64,000 bases of DNA from Paenibacillus sediminis (GTDB lineage: Bacteria > Bacillota > Bacilli > Paenibacillales > Paenibacillaceae), in NCBI RefSeq assembly GCF_017873765.1, contig NZ_JAGGKP010000002.1, forward strand, positions 248,001-312,000. Reading direction: 5' to 3'. Shown piece by piece: positions 27,440 through 35,740 of this stretch. The notes under the pieces were generated by a model. The model was not told the origin of the DNA. It worked only from the letters and a program-made list of their open reading frames with translations, and did not search any database. Position 1 is the stretch's first letter; each line of letters begins with the position of its first letter. Both the position numbers and the translations under genes were made by a program.

Positions 27440-28036
27440 ATGCCTACTGAGGAATCGGATATAAAGTACAGAATATTGTTTGCAGCGAAGAAGCTGTTCG
27501 CCAAGCAAGGATTTGACGCTACGACAGTAAGGCAAATTTGTGAGGAGGCGGGCGCGAATGTCGCTCTCGTATCCTATCATTTTGGCGGAAAAAACAATGT
27601 GTTTAGCGCAATTTTCGAGATGTTTTTCCCAGGAATACTCATGTCAGAATGGGACAAATACCGGAATAAACCGGTAGAAGGAATACGCGAACTGCTTAAG
27701 AACGTCATCTATTTTCGTATGAGCGATCCTGAAATGGTTGCGATCTTTCAGAGAGAAATTTCATCTTCCTCACCGCGAGTGGAAACGATTCAGCGCTATC
27801 TTCATCCCATTTGGCGTATGCTGCGCAGTTTTCTAGAAGAAGGCAGAAATCAGGGATTATTTCGGTTTAACTCTTTAGACAACACGCTGTTGTTCATACT
27901 CGGAACGGTCGTGTTCTACCGGAATAATTCGTTTCTGGATCCACTGCTTTCAGATCCTTTCCCAAGCTTCGATCAGTTGTATGAGGATACATGTCAATTT
28001 ATATTCGGTGGACTCGGTTACACGCATCAAAATTAA
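27440..28036 (+). CDS. TetR-family transcriptional regulator
   Basis: A 198-residue regulator with the TetR helix-turn-helix at the N-terminus (RILFAAKKLFAKQGFDATTV, then RQICEEAGANVALVSYHFGG) and a helical ligand-binding C-terminus. AAGGAG overlaps the upstream permease stop region, so translation is probably linked. Placement after the permease and the palindromes at the promoter argue for negative autoregulation of the operon. The inducer is unknown. Confidence 0.93.
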   Translation: MPTEESDIKYRILFAAKKLFAKQGFDATTVRQICEEAGANVALVSYHFGGKNNVFSAIFEMFFPGILMSEWDKYRNKPVEGIRELLKNVIYFRMSDPEMVAIFQREISSSSPRVETIQRYLHPIWRMLRSFLEEGRNQGLFRFNSLDNTLLFILGTVVFYRNNSFLDPLLSDPFPSFDQLYEDTCQFIFGGLGYTHQN

Positions 28037-28048
28037 GTCAGCAACATC

Positions 28049-28077
28049 AAAAGGCACCCCTGAGGAGTGCCTTTTTT
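28049..28077 (+). terminator. Intrinsic terminator of the TetR operon
   Basis: AAAAGGCAC-CCCTGAGGA-GTGCCTTTTTT. Confidence 0.92.
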
Positions 28078-28092
28078 GTAATAATATCTTAT

Positions 28093-28440
28093 TTACAGTG
28101 CATTTATTTCAATCTCAAAACCTAAATCTTCAATGATTTGATGATCGGCCGTCACTTCTTGGCCTTCAGTCGTTAAATAATCACCTACAAAGAGTGAGTT
28201 CGCTGCGTAGAGCGACTGTGGTCTCGCCCATGCCGATAATGACGCCAGAACATGGGGACATACCGTGTGCTTTTACTTTTTCCACTGTTTCAACGCGCTG
28301 GTCATATGTATGGGTTGTCGTAATCGAAGGGTAGTTTGCTTTGCTCGTATTCAAATTGTGGTTATACCGGTGAACCCCTGCTTCACGAAGCCGCTCCGCT
28401 TGATCGTCCTTCAGATCTAACAGACCGAGGTGCCCCTGTA
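28093..28440 (-). pseudogene. bioB: Decayed biotin synthase gene (bioB) with 5' loss and an internal out-of-frame deletion
   Basis: Reverse strand, one frame reads [40 protein letters not shown] and [13 protein letters not shown], a central BioB segment. At about 28215-28225 the text jumps by one frame to [20 protein letters not shown] and ends IIEDLGFEIEINAL, the BioB C-terminus. About 100 residues of the radical-SAM barrel between GMGET and LYAANS, and everything before the centre including the CxxxCxxC motif, are absent. It cannot make an active enzyme. Confidence 0.88.
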
Positions 28441-28551
28441 AAGGAAACCGGATGCAATCAGTCTTTACCGAGCATTCGGCTCGGAATTTATATATTTTAA
28501 ATAGATCTCTGATATAATGATCATAAGTTAAGAAAAGGAGATGAATATGAG

Positions 28552-29484
28552 ATGGTTGAAAAGACGCGCTTAGGTAGAACCGATCTAATGGTAAATAAAA
28601 TTGGGCTAGGCACCAATGCTGTAGGCGGACATAATATTTATCCAAATCTTAACGAGGAAACAGGTAAAAACGTCGTACGCACCGCTTTAGATCATGGAAT
28701 CAACTTCTTGGACACGGCGTTCATTTATGGTCCAGAACGTTCGGAGCAATTAATTGGTGAAGTGATTAAAGAGAAAGGAAACCGTGCTGACGTTGTCATT
28801 GCCACCAAGGGCGCACATAAATTTGTAGATGGCAAAATCGTTCTAGACAACTCACCCGCTTTCTTAAAAGAATCGGTAGAGGGCAGCTTGAAACGGCTTC
28901 AAACCGATTATATCGACCTATTCTACATACACTTTCCAGATGAACATACTCCAAAGGATGAAGCGGTTGGCGCATTGCAGCGACTAAAAGAAGAAGGAAA
29001 AATTAGAGCGATCGGTGTATCGAACTTTTCCATTCAGCAATTGCAAGAAGCCAATAAAGACGGCTACGTCGATGTTCTGCAATCCGAATACAACTTATTT
29101 AAACGCGGAGTAGAGCAAGATATACTGCCATACACTAAGGAACACGGCATCTCATTTGTCCCTTACTATCCGCTTGCTGCTGGATTACTTGGCGGTAAAT
29201 ACAATAAAGATGTGAAATTTGAGGATGGGCGAGCTAGAAACCCATTATTCCAAGGTGAAGCCTTTATCCGTAACCTGGAGAAGGTTGAGCAAGTCCGCGA
29301 AATCGCAGGCGCCAAAGGCGCGGAAGTTGCGCATGTCGTGCTCGCTTGGTACTTAACTCGTGATTCCATCGATGCATTAATTCCTGGTGCGAAGAAACCC
29401 GAGCAAGTGCTTAACAACCTTAAAACTTTAGAAGTGCAATTAACTGCTGAGGAAATTGAGAAGATCGACCAAATCTTCAGATAA
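28552..29484 (+). CDS. Aldo/keto reductase
   Basis: A 310-residue AKR with the catalytic set Asp/Tyr in [15 protein letters not shown], Lys in [10 protein letters not shown] and His in FYIHFPDEH. The C-terminal [14 protein letters not shown] holds cofactor-phosphate residues. It is close to the YhdN-like group but clearly a different gene from the two other AKRs in the window. AAAGGAG precedes the ATG by 11 bases, and an extended -10 (TGATATAAT, ending 28518) lies upstream. Confidence 0.9.
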   Translation: MVEKTRLGRTDLMVNKIGLGTNAVGGHNIYPNLNEETGKNVVRTALDHGINFLDTAFIYGPERSEQLIGEVIKEKGNRADVVIATKGAHKFVDGKIVLDNSPAFLKESVEGSLKRLQTDYIDLFYIHFPDEHTPKDEAVGALQRLKEEGKIRAIGVSNFSIQQLQEANKDGYVDVLQSEYNLFKRGVEQDILPYTKEHGISFVPYYPLAAGLLGGKYNKDVKFEDGRARNPLFQGEAFIRNLEKVEQVREIAGAKGAEVAHVVLAWYLTRDSIDALIPGAKKPEQVLNNLKTLEVQLTAEEIEKIDQIFR

Positions 29485-29551
29485 CTTTTCAGAGCATGAC
29501 GTTTACTTTTGCCCATAGATTTGTTAAGATGCTAAAAACATTTCTGAAAAG
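29485..29551 (+). promoter_or_regulatory. Inverted repeat whose right arm covers the YxjG-like ribosome binding site
   Basis: CTTTTCAGA (29485-29493) and TCTGAAAAG (29543-29551) are perfect 9-bp arms 49 bases apart. The right arm runs into AAAAGGA, the ribosome binding site of the next gene. It could mask translation or be chance; no T-run follows. Confidence 0.35.
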
Positions 29552-29562
29552 GATGTGCATAC

Positions 29563-30684
29563 ATGATGGAGCATTCAAATCAATCCTTAAAGCGTAAAGA
29601 AGCGCCGTTTCGGGCCGATCAAGTGGGAAGTTTATTAAGAACCGACCGAATCAAAGAGGCTCGTCTGCAAAAGGCGGCTGGTGAAATCACAGCGGAACAG
29701 TTGCGACTGATCGAAAATGAAGAAATCAAGAGAATCGTAGACAAGCAAAAAGAGATTGGCCTTGAGGCCGTAACAGACGGCGAATTCCGTAGAGCTTGGT
29801 GGCACTTCGATTTTCTGGAGCACCTTGATGGTGTGGAAGGCTATGATACCGAAAGCGGCATCCAATTCCACCAGACCCAAACTAAATCTCATGCTGTCAA
29901 AGTAACCGGCAAGCTGAATTTCACGAATCACCCGATGCTCGAGGATTACAAGTTCCTTCACAGCATCGCTGGCTCGCATACTGCAAAAATGACGATTCCA
30001 AGCCCTAGTATGCTGCACTTCCGAGGAGAAATCGAGAAAAGTGCATATAGCGATCAAGATGAATTTTTCCATGATCTAGCGCTTACTTACAAAAAAGCGA
30101 TTCAAGCTTTCTATGATGCCGGCTGCCGATACCTGCAGCTTGATGATACATCATGGGCTTATCTGTGCTCAGACGAGCAGAAAGAGCAAATTCGCGCACG
30201 CGGACTGAATCCAGACGAACTAAGTGCCTTGTATGCAAGAACGATTAACGAAGCCACCTCTGGCCGTCCGAATGACATGAAAATTACGATGCACATTTGC
30301 CGAGGCAACTTCCGTTCGACGTGGATTTCCTCAGGCGGATATGAGCCGGTAGCAGAAACGCTCTTTGACGGACTGAACATTGACGGTTTCTTCCTAGAGT
30401 ATGACAGCGATCGAGCTGGCGGTTTTGAACCGCTTCGTTTTGTGAAACGTCCAGATTTGCAAATTGTGCTTGGCCTCATTACGTCCAAATTCGGAGAATT
30501 GGAAAATCCCGATGATATTAAACGTCGCATTGACGAAGCATCCCGTTACGTAGACTTGAATCAGCTCTGCCTAAGCCCGCAGTGCGGCTTTGCCTCCACA
30601 GAAGAAGGAAATCTTCTGACGGAAGAACAACAGTGGGCGAAACTTAGACATGTCGTAGAAATGGCTCAAGACGTCTGGAAATAA
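29563..30684 (+). CDS. Cobalamin-independent methionine synthase C-terminal-domain protein (YxjG/YxjH-like)
   Basis: A 373-residue protein equal to the catalytic C-terminal barrel of MetE. Zinc ligands are visible as His and Cys in KITMHICRGNF, Glu in GFFLEYDSDRAG and Cys in LSPQCGFAS. N-terminal FRADQVGSLLR and AVTDGEFRRAWWHFDFLEHL are typical of the YxjG/YxjH group in Bacillus, thought to make methionine from homocysteine with an alternative methyl donor. I searched upstream for a SAM riboswitch or T-box and saw none. Confidence 0.88.
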   Translation: MMEHSNQSLKRKEAPFRADQVGSLLRTDRIKEARLQKAAGEITAEQLRLIENEEIKRIVDKQKEIGLEAVTDGEFRRAWWHFDFLEHLDGVEGYDTESGIQFHQTQTKSHAVKVTGKLNFTNHPMLEDYKFLHSIAGSHTAKMTIPSPSMLHFRGEIEKSAYSDQDEFFHDLALTYKKAIQAFYDAGCRYLQLDDTSWAYLCSDEQKEQIRARGLNPDELSALYARTINEATSGRPNDMKITMHICRGNFRSTWISSGGYEPVAETLFDGLNIDGFFLEYDSDRAGGFEPLRFVKRPDLQIVLGLITSKFGELENPDDIKRRIDEASRYVDLNQLCLSPQCGFASTEEGNLLTEEQQWAKLRHVVEMAQDVWK

Positions 30685-30686
30685 GG

Positions 30687-30733
30687 AAAAGACATATCGT
30701 TCTTGCATTAGCAGGAGTGATATGTCTTTTTTT
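30687..30733 (+). terminator. Intrinsic terminator after the YxjG-like gene
   Basis: AAAAGACATATC pairs with GATATGTCTTTTTTT across a 20-base loop. Confidence 0.9.
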
Positions 30734-30826
30734 ATAAAAGTCAGCTTAGTTTAGCAATTGTGACACCAGTTTCTGCATTTTATTTTTTCTATTTCTTTGC
30801 CAGCCTTTTTGGGGAATAAATAACAA

Positions 30827-31717
30827 TTAATCCAATAAGCCCTTTTCCTTTAAAAAGTCATGTGCAACGGTTTCTTCTTTTAATCCTTCCGAATCGACCT
30901 TTGCATTGAGTTCCTGCATATCCGCTTCTGTAATTACACCCTCTAATTTTTGAAGGGCAGTTTTAATTTCTGGATATTTGGTTAAGACATCCTCTCTAAC
31001 GAGTGAGCCAGCATCGTATGGAGGGAAGGAGGCCTTGTCGTCTTTAAGGATAACGAGGTTATTGATTTTGATCTGTCCATCCGTGGAAAAAGCATCGATC
31101 ACATCCACTTTTTTGTCAGTCAAAGAGCGGTACATGATACCGTGATCCATCCCTATAACATCTTTGAAATTCATGCCGTAATCTTTCTGAAGTCCTAGAT
31201 AGCCATCCGGTCTGTCCTTGAACTCAAATTCACAGCCCAATGATAAATCTTTAGATACTTTAACCAAATCGCTAAAGGTTTTCAATTGGTATTTGTCCGC
31301 CGTTTCCTTAGAAACAGCAAGAGTATAGGTGTTATTGAAGCCGAACTTATTTACAAACTCAAGCTTGTCGCGTTTAAGCAGCTCTTTCGTTTTATTCAAG
31401 GTCTCTTCTGAAGTTCCTGTTTTCTCTTGGTAATAGTTGGACGTAATGGTGCCCGTATAGTCTGGGTACATCTGAATATCGTTATTCAATAACGCCTTCC
31501 ATGCGACATTGGAGCCGCCTAAATTCACCTTACGCACTACTTTGAGGTCTGTATCGTGTTCAATCACATCAGCCATCATATGCGCTAAAATAATATTTTC
31601 CGTAAAATTTTTAGAGCCGATCGTTATCGTTCCTTTGCTACCTTCTTTACTGCTGCCGCACCCCGTAAGCAAGACGAACAATACCGCTGCCAAAGTCATC
31701 GCAATCCATTTTTTCAT
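30827..31717 (-). CDS. opuCC: OpuCC-like glycine betaine/choline-type binding lipoprotein
   Basis: A 296-residue exported lipoprotein: signal peptide with lipobox LLTGCGSS, then the osmoprotectant-binding fold (ITIGSKNFTENIILAHMMAD, then YPDYTGTI and DAFSTDGQI). Members of the OpuC/OsmF group bind glycine betaine, carnitine or choline. It is the last gene of a three-gene operon, 20 bases after the permease. Exact ligand cannot be assigned. Confidence 0.9.
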   Translation of the reverse strand: MKKWIAMTLAAVLFVLLTGCGSSKEGSKGTITIGSKNFTENIILAHMMADVIEHDTDLKVVRKVNLGGSNVAWKALLNNDIQMYPDYTGTITSNYYQEKTGTSEETLNKTKELLKRDKLEFVNKFGFNNTYTLAVSKETADKYQLKTFSDLVKVSKDLSLGCEFEFKDRPDGYLGLQKDYGMNFKDVIGMDHGIMYRSLTDKKVDVIDAFSTDGQIKINNLVILKDDKASFPPYDAGSLVREDVLTKYPEIKTALQKLEGVITEADMQELNAKVDSEGLKEETVAHDFLKEKGLLD

Positions 31718-31737
31718 CGCCGTTTTACCTCTCTCTT

Positions 31738-32391
31738 CTATACTTTTAATCCTCTCGGTGTAGTGAAACGTTCTAATAATCCCAAGATAAAATCTAGAAC
31801 CAACGCTAACACAGCTGCTGGCACAGCGCCGATAAGCACTAACGCGTCAATATTTCGGGTAATTCCAAGAAAAATAAAATCCCCTAACCCGCCTGCACCG
31901 ATAAACGCTGCAAGCGTTGCTGTACCTACATTAATGACCGTAGCGGTACGAATACCCGCCATAATCACGGAAAGAGCGAGAGGTAATTCGACTTTGAACA
32001 GAGTTTGCAAATTGGTAAGTCCCATTCCCCTAGCAGCCTCAATGACTGAACGGTCTACATCCTGTATTCCCGTATAAGTGTTGCGAATGATGGGTAAGAG
32101 AGAGTATAGAAATAAGGCTGCAATGGCGGTTGTTGTGCCAATCCCGAATAACGGAATCATAAAGCCAAGCAGGGCAAGACTGGGAATCGTCTGCAATATG
32201 CCAGCGCCGCTGAGAACTCCAGTCTTCAAGAATGGCAATCTCGTAATGATAATGCCTAAAGGAATACCGATGATAATTGCAACAGCCATCGATAAAAGCA
32301 CGAGCTCAATATGTTGAAGTGATGCCTGCAGAAGATCTGCTCCCCGCATCTCAAACTGGTTGATTAACTGCTCCCACAAACTTTGATTCAT
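31738..32391 (-). CDS. opuCB: OpuCB-like osmoprotectant ABC permease
   Basis: A 217-residue permease with five or six helices and the EAA loop (VIEAARGMGLTNLQTLFKVE, then LPLALSVIMAG). The segment NVGTATLAAFIGAGGLGDFI is characteristic of OpuC/ProW-like permeases. ATG 32391 follows GAAGGTGG and overlaps the ATPase stop by four bases. Classical OpuC has two permease genes (B and D); only one is present here, so it presumably forms a homodimer. Confidence 0.9.
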   Translation of the reverse strand: MNQSLWEQLINQFEMRGADLLQASLQHIELVLLSMAVAIIIGIPLGIIITRLPFLKTGVLSGAGILQTIPSLALLGFMIPLFGIGTTTAIAALFLYSLLPIIRNTYTGIQDVDRSVIEAARGMGLTNLQTLFKVELPLALSVIMAGIRTATVINVGTATLAAFIGAGGLGDFIFLGITRNIDALVLIGAVPAAVLALVLDFILGLLERFTTPRGLKV

Positions 32392-33518
32392 GTTTCCACC
32401 TTCTTTCCTGCCCATTGATCCGCAAATGCCGTTAATAGACTCGACCGAGTCACGACACCGACAATCTTCTTCCTTTCGCCTATAACGGGAATAATTCCAA
32501 ATTTAGCGTTCGTGATGGCGATTAAAGCGTCTTGGGCCGTCGCCGATTGTTCAAGAAATGGATCGACAGGAACACAAATTTCTTGAATAGAATAGATATC
32601 ATTCATATGCGCTTGAAGATCGTAGGCTGAAACGATACCGATCAGCTTCCCTTCTTCATCGCCTACGAGCAGCGTGTCCGTTCTTCGCTGCCGCATTAAG
32701 GAAAGTGCTCTTGCTGGAGATAGAGACGGGGTAGCTGTCGCTGGATTCTCACGCATAATTTCCTGGATTGAAATGAATTCTGGATTTCTGAAAATGCGAT
32801 TTTTCCCTATAAAGGTTTCCACAAAGCCATGCTCAGGCTCCCGAAGCAATTTCTCAGGAGTATCGAGCTGAAGAAGAACTCCATCCTTCATGACGGCAAT
32901 TCTGTCCGCCAATTTCAAAGCTTCATCCATATCATGCGTCACGAATACGATCGTTTTATTTAATGTCTTTTGTAAACGAATAAGTTCATCTTGCAGCTGC
33001 TCCCTTGTGATCGGATCCAAAGCGCCGAAAGGTTCATCCATGAGTACAATTTCGGGATCCGCTGCTAAAGCACGGGCAACACCCACTCTTTGCTGCTGGC
33101 CCCCCGATAGCTCACGAGGATAACGGGCCGCGAATTTCGACGGTTCCAGTCCAACCATCTGCATCAATTCTTGTGCACGCTCTTTCCTCTTAGCCGCTTT
33201 CCAGCCCTTTAACTGAGGAACAAGAGAAATATTTTCTTCAATCGTATAGTGAGGAAAAAGCCCGCCTTGCTGGATGACATAGCCGATATTTCGGCGTAAT
33301 TCCACCAGGTTTTCTTGATTAATATCTCTTCCCTTGATGCTAATAGTGCCCTCCGTATGGGGAATCAATCGGTTGATCATTTTCATCGTTGTCGTTTTAC
33401 CGCAGCCACTAGGGCCAATAAATACAATGAACTCTCCTTGTTGAATTTCAAAATTCATCGATTTTACGGCTTGAGTTCCATCATGATACGTTTTGCTGAC
33501 ATTTTCAAATTTAAGCAT
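32388..33518 (-). CDS. opuCA: OpuCA-like osmoprotectant ABC ATPase with CBS pair
   Basis: A 376-residue ATPase: Walker A GPSGCGKTT, Q-loop YVIQQGGLFPH, signature LSGGQQQR, Walker B IVLMDEPFGALD, then a tandem CBS module from about residue 245 (NPATATPSLSPARALSLMRQ ... IIPVIGERKKIVGVVTRSSL). In Listeria and Staphylococcus the CBS pair of OpuCA binds c-di-AMP, which inhibits uptake. The ATG lies six bases after GGAGG. It is the first gene of the operon, behind a promoter with a bipartite inverted repeat. Confidence 0.92.
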   Translation of the reverse strand: MLKFENVSKTYHDGTQAVKSMNFEIQQGEFIVFIGPSGCGKTTTMKMINRLIPHTEGTISIKGRDINQENLVELRRNIGYVIQQGGLFPHYTIEENISLVPQLKGWKAAKRKERAQELMQMVGLEPSKFAARYPRELSGGQQQRVGVARALAADPEIVLMDEPFGALDPITREQLQDELIRLQKTLNKTIVFVTHDMDEALKLADRIAVMKDGVLLQLDTPEKLLREPEHGFVETFIGKNRIFRNPEFISIQEIMRENPATATPSLSPARALSLMRQRRTDTLLVGDEEGKLIGIVSAYDLQAHMNDIYSIQEICVPVDPFLEQSATAQDALIAITNAKFGIIPVIGERKKIVGVVTRSSLLTAFADQWAGKKVET

Positions 33519-33563
33519 AGGCAACCTCCTTTGGGTGAGCTAAGCGGCCAATTGATTATTCAT

Positions 33564-33592
33564 AATATAACAAACCAAATACTTACTGACAA
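33564..33592 (-). promoter_or_regulatory. Sigma-A promoter of the opuC-like operon
   Basis: Reverse strand TTGTCA (33592-33587), 17 bases, TATATT (33569-33564). The -35 hexamer lies within the left arm of the inverted repeat at 33584-33620. Confidence 0.75.
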
Positions 33593-33620
33593 CCCCAAAA
33601 ATAAATATAGGTTGTTAGTA
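33584..33620. promoter_or_regulatory. Bipartite inverted repeat, candidate BusR operator
   Basis: TACTGACAACC (33584-33594) and GGTTGTTAGTA (33610-33620) match in 10 of 11 inverted positions with a 15-base gap. The left arm overlaps the opuC -35 box. BusR repressors are known to read two separated half-sites, and a BusR-like gene lies just upstream. Confidence 0.6.
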
Positions 33621-33650
33621 TAAAAATGGAATTTATGTAATCGAGCAACT

Positions 33651-33696
33651 AAAAAAGAGGCTGCCCGTGGCATAAAGCGCCATCAGACAGCCTCTT
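33651..33696 (-). terminator. Intrinsic terminator of the BusR-like gene
   Basis: Reverse strand AAGAGGCTG ... CAGCCTCTTTTTT with a 28-base loop. Confidence 0.9.
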
Positions 33697-33707
33697 GTCT
33701 TGTGTGA

Positions 33708-34346
33708 TTATTGATCTGAATAAACTTCTGTTTGATTAATAAATTGTGCGGTTCTTTGGTACGTTTTATCGTCTCCCACGACGACTAGAATATCATTTTC
33801 TCTAAGTATTACATGAGGGCCGGGAGATATAGATACATTCGTTCCTCTACGCAACGCAATGATCGTCGCTCCTGTATTTTGCCAAAATTGCAGATTCGCA
33901 ATCGTCTTCCCTACAACATGAGAATCATCATTGACTTTGATCTCAATCGGATTATAAGGCTTCAAGTTTTGAAACCGATCGGACACCTCAATAATTTCGG
34001 TCAGAAGCATATCAAATTTGCGGTCCATTTCCTTCTTCTCTTCCAATAACAGCTCCAAATCTTGCTTCAGGGAATAAACAGACTTCAAATAATTGTTCCG
34101 AGTAATATACTCATAGGCTTTCTGGTCAGAAATAATGATGATCTCTTTCCCTTGCGAAACGGACACGATGTCCTCGTCTTTTAATAAACCGATTGCTTTA
34201 CGAATCGTCTCAGGCGAAACATGGTATTGACCTGCCAAAAGAGATCTACCAGAAATCTTGCTTTTCACGGGAAATTCACCGCTTACGATTCTTTGAGCAA
34301 TATCAAGTGCTATCGATTTGTAGCCGGCCATTTCCATCTCTGGCAT
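33708..34346 (-). CDS. busR: BusR-like regulator: GntR winged helix plus TrkA_C (RCK_C) domain
   Basis: The 212-residue protein has an N-terminal GntR-type winged helix (IALDIAQRIVSGEFPVKSKI, then SPETIRKAIGLLKDEDIVSV), a coiled-coil linker (LKQDLELLLEEKKEMDRKFD) and a C-terminal TrkA_C domain (SHVVGKTIANLQFW, then IIALRRGTNVSISPGPHVIL, ENDILVVVGDD). This is the architecture of BusR from Lactococcus and Streptococcus, which binds c-di-AMP through RCK_C and represses the betaine transporter busA. It lies directly upstream of an OpuC-like transporter with its own terminator between. The target is inferred from this arrangement. Confidence 0.85.
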   Translation of the reverse strand: MPEMEMAGYKSIALDIAQRIVSGEFPVKSKISGRSLLAGQYHVSPETIRKAIGLLKDEDIVSVSQGKEIIIISDQKAYEYITRNNYLKSVYSLKQDLELLLEEKKEMDRKFDMLLTEIIEVSDRFQNLKPYNPIEIKVNDDSHVVGKTIANLQFWQNTGATIIALRRGTNVSISPGPHVILRENDILVVVGDDKTYQRTAQFINQTEVYSDQ

Positions 34347-34620
34347 CGCACTCTTCTGCCCCCTTATGGTGGTATGTTAGTAGATATAATGTTACAAATT
34401 ATACCACATTAGAGCATACTCTTTTCTCTCACTGAAGTAAACGGGAAATCAATGGCAGCATTTAGTCATGTCTATATTTCATTAGTTTATCAAAAAGATC
34501 CCTATACTTTCCAAACAGTCCTCACTTGCACAACCATTCAATGTTAACTAAGGAATGCATAACCACTATACGTCCCTGAAGTTTATCATATTCCAAAATA
34601 TGTACCACAGTTGCCTAAGA
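34347..34620. other. Intergenic stretch upstream of the BusR-like gene
   Basis: No convincing gene. It holds AT-rich sequence and one copy of a 20-base dispersed repeat (34557-34576). Nothing else is recognised. Confidence 0.5.
34557..34576. repeat. Dispersed intergenic repeat, copy 1
   Basis: The 20-base core beginning GCATAACCACTATACG is identical to 43593-43612. Flanks also show partial matches (a CTAA-GGA block before, an ATAT-CCAAAAT block after), suggesting a diverged element of about 70 bases. Confidence 0.7.
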
Positions 34621-34652
34621 AAAATACCGCTTTCTCGAATTGAGAAAGCGGC
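34621..34652 (-). terminator. Intrinsic terminator of the seven-gene operon
   Basis: Reverse strand GCCGCTTTCTC-AATTC-GAGAAAGCGG followed by TATTTTTC. Confidence 0.88.
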
Positions 34653-34737
34653 ATTTACTTCATTATGAAAGTTTGTCTAGATTTATGGTTAGGTTATCCG
34701 TGCTGTCTTGATGTGAAGTTGCTATTCATAATCAGAC

Positions 34738-35736
34738 TTATCCTAATGGCTTCATGATTCTATTTCTCTTCTCAAATGTAGCAATTTCCGTGATCCCTTT
34801 TTCTAGGAGTGTTGTTGTGTTGATATCGATATAAGCTCCAATGTCATCGGGGAAATGAGAATCCGAAGAGGTTGTAAACTTGACCCCTTCTTTAATTAAG
34901 ACATCTAGAAATGTAGGACTTGGGCACATTTCCTTGACGGGATAACGATAAAATAACCCTGCATTTATTTCTGTTGCCGTGTTTGTCTCTACTAATGCTC
35001 TTGCGATTCTTTGATAAAAAGGAAGAAGCAAGTTTTCATCGGGACGATAGTTAAATACTTTCAAATTATCTAAATGTGCCACGAAATTAAACATGTTACT
35101 TCGAATTGCACTCTCGACGACTTTAAAGAAATCATCATACAAATCCAGCAATTGATATTGTTTAAAATGCTCTTGGGTATCGGGATTGTCAAAGCCCCAA
35201 CCGTACATATAGTGAACTGAACCAATAACATAATCCCACTCCACTTCCCCAAGAAGCTCTTTTAATTCTTCTTCACCACCTGGAAAATAGTCAGCTTCAA
35301 TGCCAAGCCGGAGTGTGATCCCTTCTGCTTTCCAACGTTTCTTCGCTTCTGTAATGGCAAGAACGAAATCATCTATAGATTCAGTCATCACTTGGTCTAG
35401 CCAAATTCGCTGTTTTCTTCCAATGTCTGTATCACTCAACTCCAAATATTTTTCAAAATAAGAACGCGTTTCTTTAAAACGATATAAATGGTCTACAATT
35501 CCGACTTCATTTAATCCTTTTCTCTTCGCTTCTTCTAAATACAAGTCGATCCAAGAAGGATCATAAGCTCCTTTTTGCATACGAAGCATCAATCGCTCCA
35601 TACTTTTGTTAAGCCATTCTAGCGTATGTTTCTCATCCTGAATAGGATGAAAATGATCTAACGAAATATTCGTGCGATCTAACCACCTTAATGAATATGG
35701 CCCTTCTTCCAAATGTAAATGATAATCCACTTTCAT
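34738..35736 (-). CDS. PHP-domain phosphoesterase (HisJ-like)
   Basis: A 332-residue PHP-superfamily metal-dependent phosphoesterase. Metal ligands appear as KVDYHLHLEEG near the N-terminus, GIVDHLYRF, LRLGIEADYFPGG, VIGSVHYMYGWGFD, FNFVAHLDNLKVF and TTSSDSHFPDDIGAY. The closest named relatives are histidinol-phosphate phosphatases, but no his genes are near. It closes an operon holding an ABC transporter and an alkaline-phosphatase-superfamily enzyme, so hydrolysis of an imported phosphoester is more likely. ATG 35736 lies five bases after the DeoR stop codon begins, behind AAAGGATG. Confidence 0.87.
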   Translation of the reverse strand: MKVDYHLHLEEGPYSLRWLDRTNISLDHFHPIQDEKHTLEWLNKSMERLMLRMQKGAYDPSWIDLYLEEAKRKGLNEVGIVDHLYRFKETRSYFEKYLELSDTDIGRKQRIWLDQVMTESIDDFVLAITEAKKRWKAEGITLRLGIEADYFPGGEEELKELLGEVEWDYVIGSVHYMYGWGFDNPDTQEHFKQYQLLDLYDDFFKVVESAIRSNMFNFVAHLDNLKVFNYRPDENLLLPFYQRIARALVETNTATEINAGLFYRYPVKEMCPSPTFLDVLIKEGVKFTTSSDSHFPDDIGAYIDINTTTLLEKGITEIATFEKRNRIMKPLG

Positions 35737-35740
35737 GCTG

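Noticed and set aside
28541-28573. Ten-codon upstream reading frame overlapping the start of the aldo/keto reductase at 28552
   Set aside because: Its ATG abuts the AAAGGAG with no spacer, so initiation there is unlikely.
28181-28645. A 154-codon reverse-strand open frame over the bioB relic and the start of the aldo/keto reductase
   Set aside because: Only its middle is BioB text; both ends are out-of-frame sequence from the deletion and from the opposite strand of the reductase gene.
29485-29562. SAM riboswitch or T-box before the YxjG-like gene
   Set aside because: The region is under 80 bases and shows none of the conserved blocks of either element.
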